Positions 5,168-5,872 of a stretch of DNA of 5,872 nt are shown here, one piece after another. Numbering within the stretch: the stretch's first letter is position 1; the number at the start of each line of letters is the position of its first letter. The stretch is from Actinomycetota bacterium (GTDB taxonomy: Bacteria; Actinomycetota; Acidimicrobiia; Acidimicrobiales; Ilumatobacteraceae). Location of the stretch: assembly GCA_009704425.1 (NCBI GenBank), contig WLEG01000121.1, positions 1 to 5,872 on the forward strand, written 5' to 3'. Below the pieces are notes generated by a model. It ran no database searches. It saw only the letters and a program-made list of their open reading frames with translations, and had not been told where the DNA came from. Both the position numbers and the translations under genes were made by a program.

Positions 5168-5255
5168 CCTTCACCGCTCACCGATTCGGCTCGCCCACAC
5201 TGGATCGCCGTCGTCGGTCCACTTCCCCTGCACACCACTCTCGTCGGGGGTTTCC

Positions 5256-5872
5256 ATGCTCATCGTTTGTCGTTCGGTCAAGGGCGGTGCGGGCACGTCG
5301 GTCGTGGCCGCCGCTCTCGCCTCCCTCTCGTCGCGCACCACGTCCACGCTTCTGGTCGACCTCGCCGGGGACCAGCCGGCCATCTTCGGCTCCGTCACCC
5401 CCGTGGCCGGACTGGCCGACTGGTTGCAGTCACCACATTCGGACTCTCTCGTCGCCACCGCCATCGACATCGACGACCATCTACGGATCCTTCCCACCGG
5501 TGACTCGACACTCCCCCACCCGGATTCGTCGGCCTGGACGGAACTGACGCGTCACCTCGTCGAACGGTCCCGCACCACCACCGTGATCGTCGACATCGGC
5601 TGCACCGTCGCCCCGCCCGCGCTCATCGACGCCGCCGATCGCGTGTTGCTCGTGGTGCGCCCGTGCTATCTCACGTTGCGCCGCGCGGTGACCCTGGGCG
5701 ACCTGGCGGACTCCGTGGTCGTCGTCGACGAGGAACATCGGGCCCTGCGTCCCCGCGACGTGGAGTCGGTCCTCGGGCTTCCCGTGGTCGCCGTGGTGAA
5801 GACCGACTCCATGGTGTCGCGTCGCGTGGACGCCGGCATTCTGCACGGGCGACTGCCGGACTCGCTGGTCAC
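5256..5872 (+). CDS. MinD/ParA/CpaE (TadZ)-like P-loop ATPase, N-terminal 205 residues; runs off the window
   Basis: An ATG at 5256, preceded by GGGGG (5246-5250) at 5 bases, opens a frame that stays open to the window end. The product begins with a beta strand and the deviant Walker A loop K9-G-G-A-G-T-S15. The signature lysine K9 of the MinD/ParA class is present, but the usual Walker A lysine is T14. A Walker A' strand LLVDLAGDQP (32-41, D35 and D39) and a Walker B strand TVIVDIG (109-115, D113) follow. VLLVVRPCYLTLRRAV (130-145) matches the post-Walker-B strand of MinD-like proteins. Loss of the second lysine is common in CpaE/TadZ-type relatives that localise pilus machinery, so a Flp/Tad pilus locus to the right is plausible but unseen. 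Chromosome or plasmid partition is less likely. The 88-base gap upstream contains only a 6-bp hairpin (5202-5220). Confidence 0.85.
   Translation, partial: MLIVCRSVKGGAGTSVVAAALASLSSRTTSTLLVDLAGDQPAIFGSVTPVAGLADWLQSPHSDSLVATAIDIDDHLRILPTGDSTLPHPDSSAWTELTRHLVERSRTTTVIVDIGCTVAPPALIDAADRVLLVVRPCYLTLRRAVTLGDLADSVVVVDEEHRALRPRDVESVLGLPVVAVVKTDSMVSRRVDAGILHGRLPDSLV

Noticed and set aside
5202..5220. Hairpin GGATCG/CGGTCC before the ATPase gene
   Set aside because: Only 6 pairs with a G-U and a 7-base loop, without a U-tract. Such stems are common by chance in GC-rich DNA.
5093..5505. Possible selenoprotein: the small ORF frame stays open long after its TGA at 5165, next to selC
   Set aside because: The extension overlaps the well-supported ATPase gene in another frame, has an Arg/Pro/His-rich shadow composition, and no SECIS-like hairpin is evident right after the TGA.

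Overview
The window is GC-rich chromosomal DNA with dense, ordinary-looking genes and no insertion sequence, CRISPR array or phage gene that I can see. Several features suggest a high-GC actinobacterium, probably of the Acidimicrobiia type: an actinobacterial-style Bax-inhibitor-1 membrane protein, a short primary-like sigma-70, TANNNT elements close to start codons, and GC-rich codon use. This placement is inference from sequence style, not a database match.

Layout, left to right. Positions 1-985 hold a minus-strand pair: a 7-TM Bax inhibitor-1/YccA-family protein followed by the start of a second membrane protein (possibly a CPBP-type protease), joined by a 4-base GTGA stop/start overlap. 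Positions 986-1299 are a 314-base divergent regulatory region with a candidate promoter for the minus-strand pair, an ECF-type motif on the plus strand and an 11-bp perfect inverted repeat. Positions 1300-3419 carry two plus-strand genes: a 312-aa group 1/2 sigma-70 factor and a serine hydrolase of the class C beta-lactamase/family VIII esterase type. A hairpin with a GNRA loop sits between them and covers the hydrolase Shine-Dalgarno sequence.

Positions 3430-4892 are a minus-strand pair converging on the hydrolase with a 10-base gap: an AA_synth (DUF1185) protein and a beta-hydroxyacid (3-hydroxyisobutyrate-type) dehydrogenase, overlapping as ATGA. Upstream of them on the same strand, 59 bases away, is a selenocysteine tRNA gene (selC, UCA anticodon, long variable arm, encoded CCA). 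selC may therefore head the same transcript. Across a 45-base divergent region from selC is a 24-codon hydrophobic small ORF that looks leaderless. The window ends inside a MinD/ParA/CpaE-like ATPase that lacks the usual Walker A lysine.

The most informative items are selC, which implies that the organism decodes UGA as selenocysteine, the SD-masking hairpin with a TANNNT element at its foot, and the structured region upstream of the sigma gene. I found no clearly new multi-gene system.
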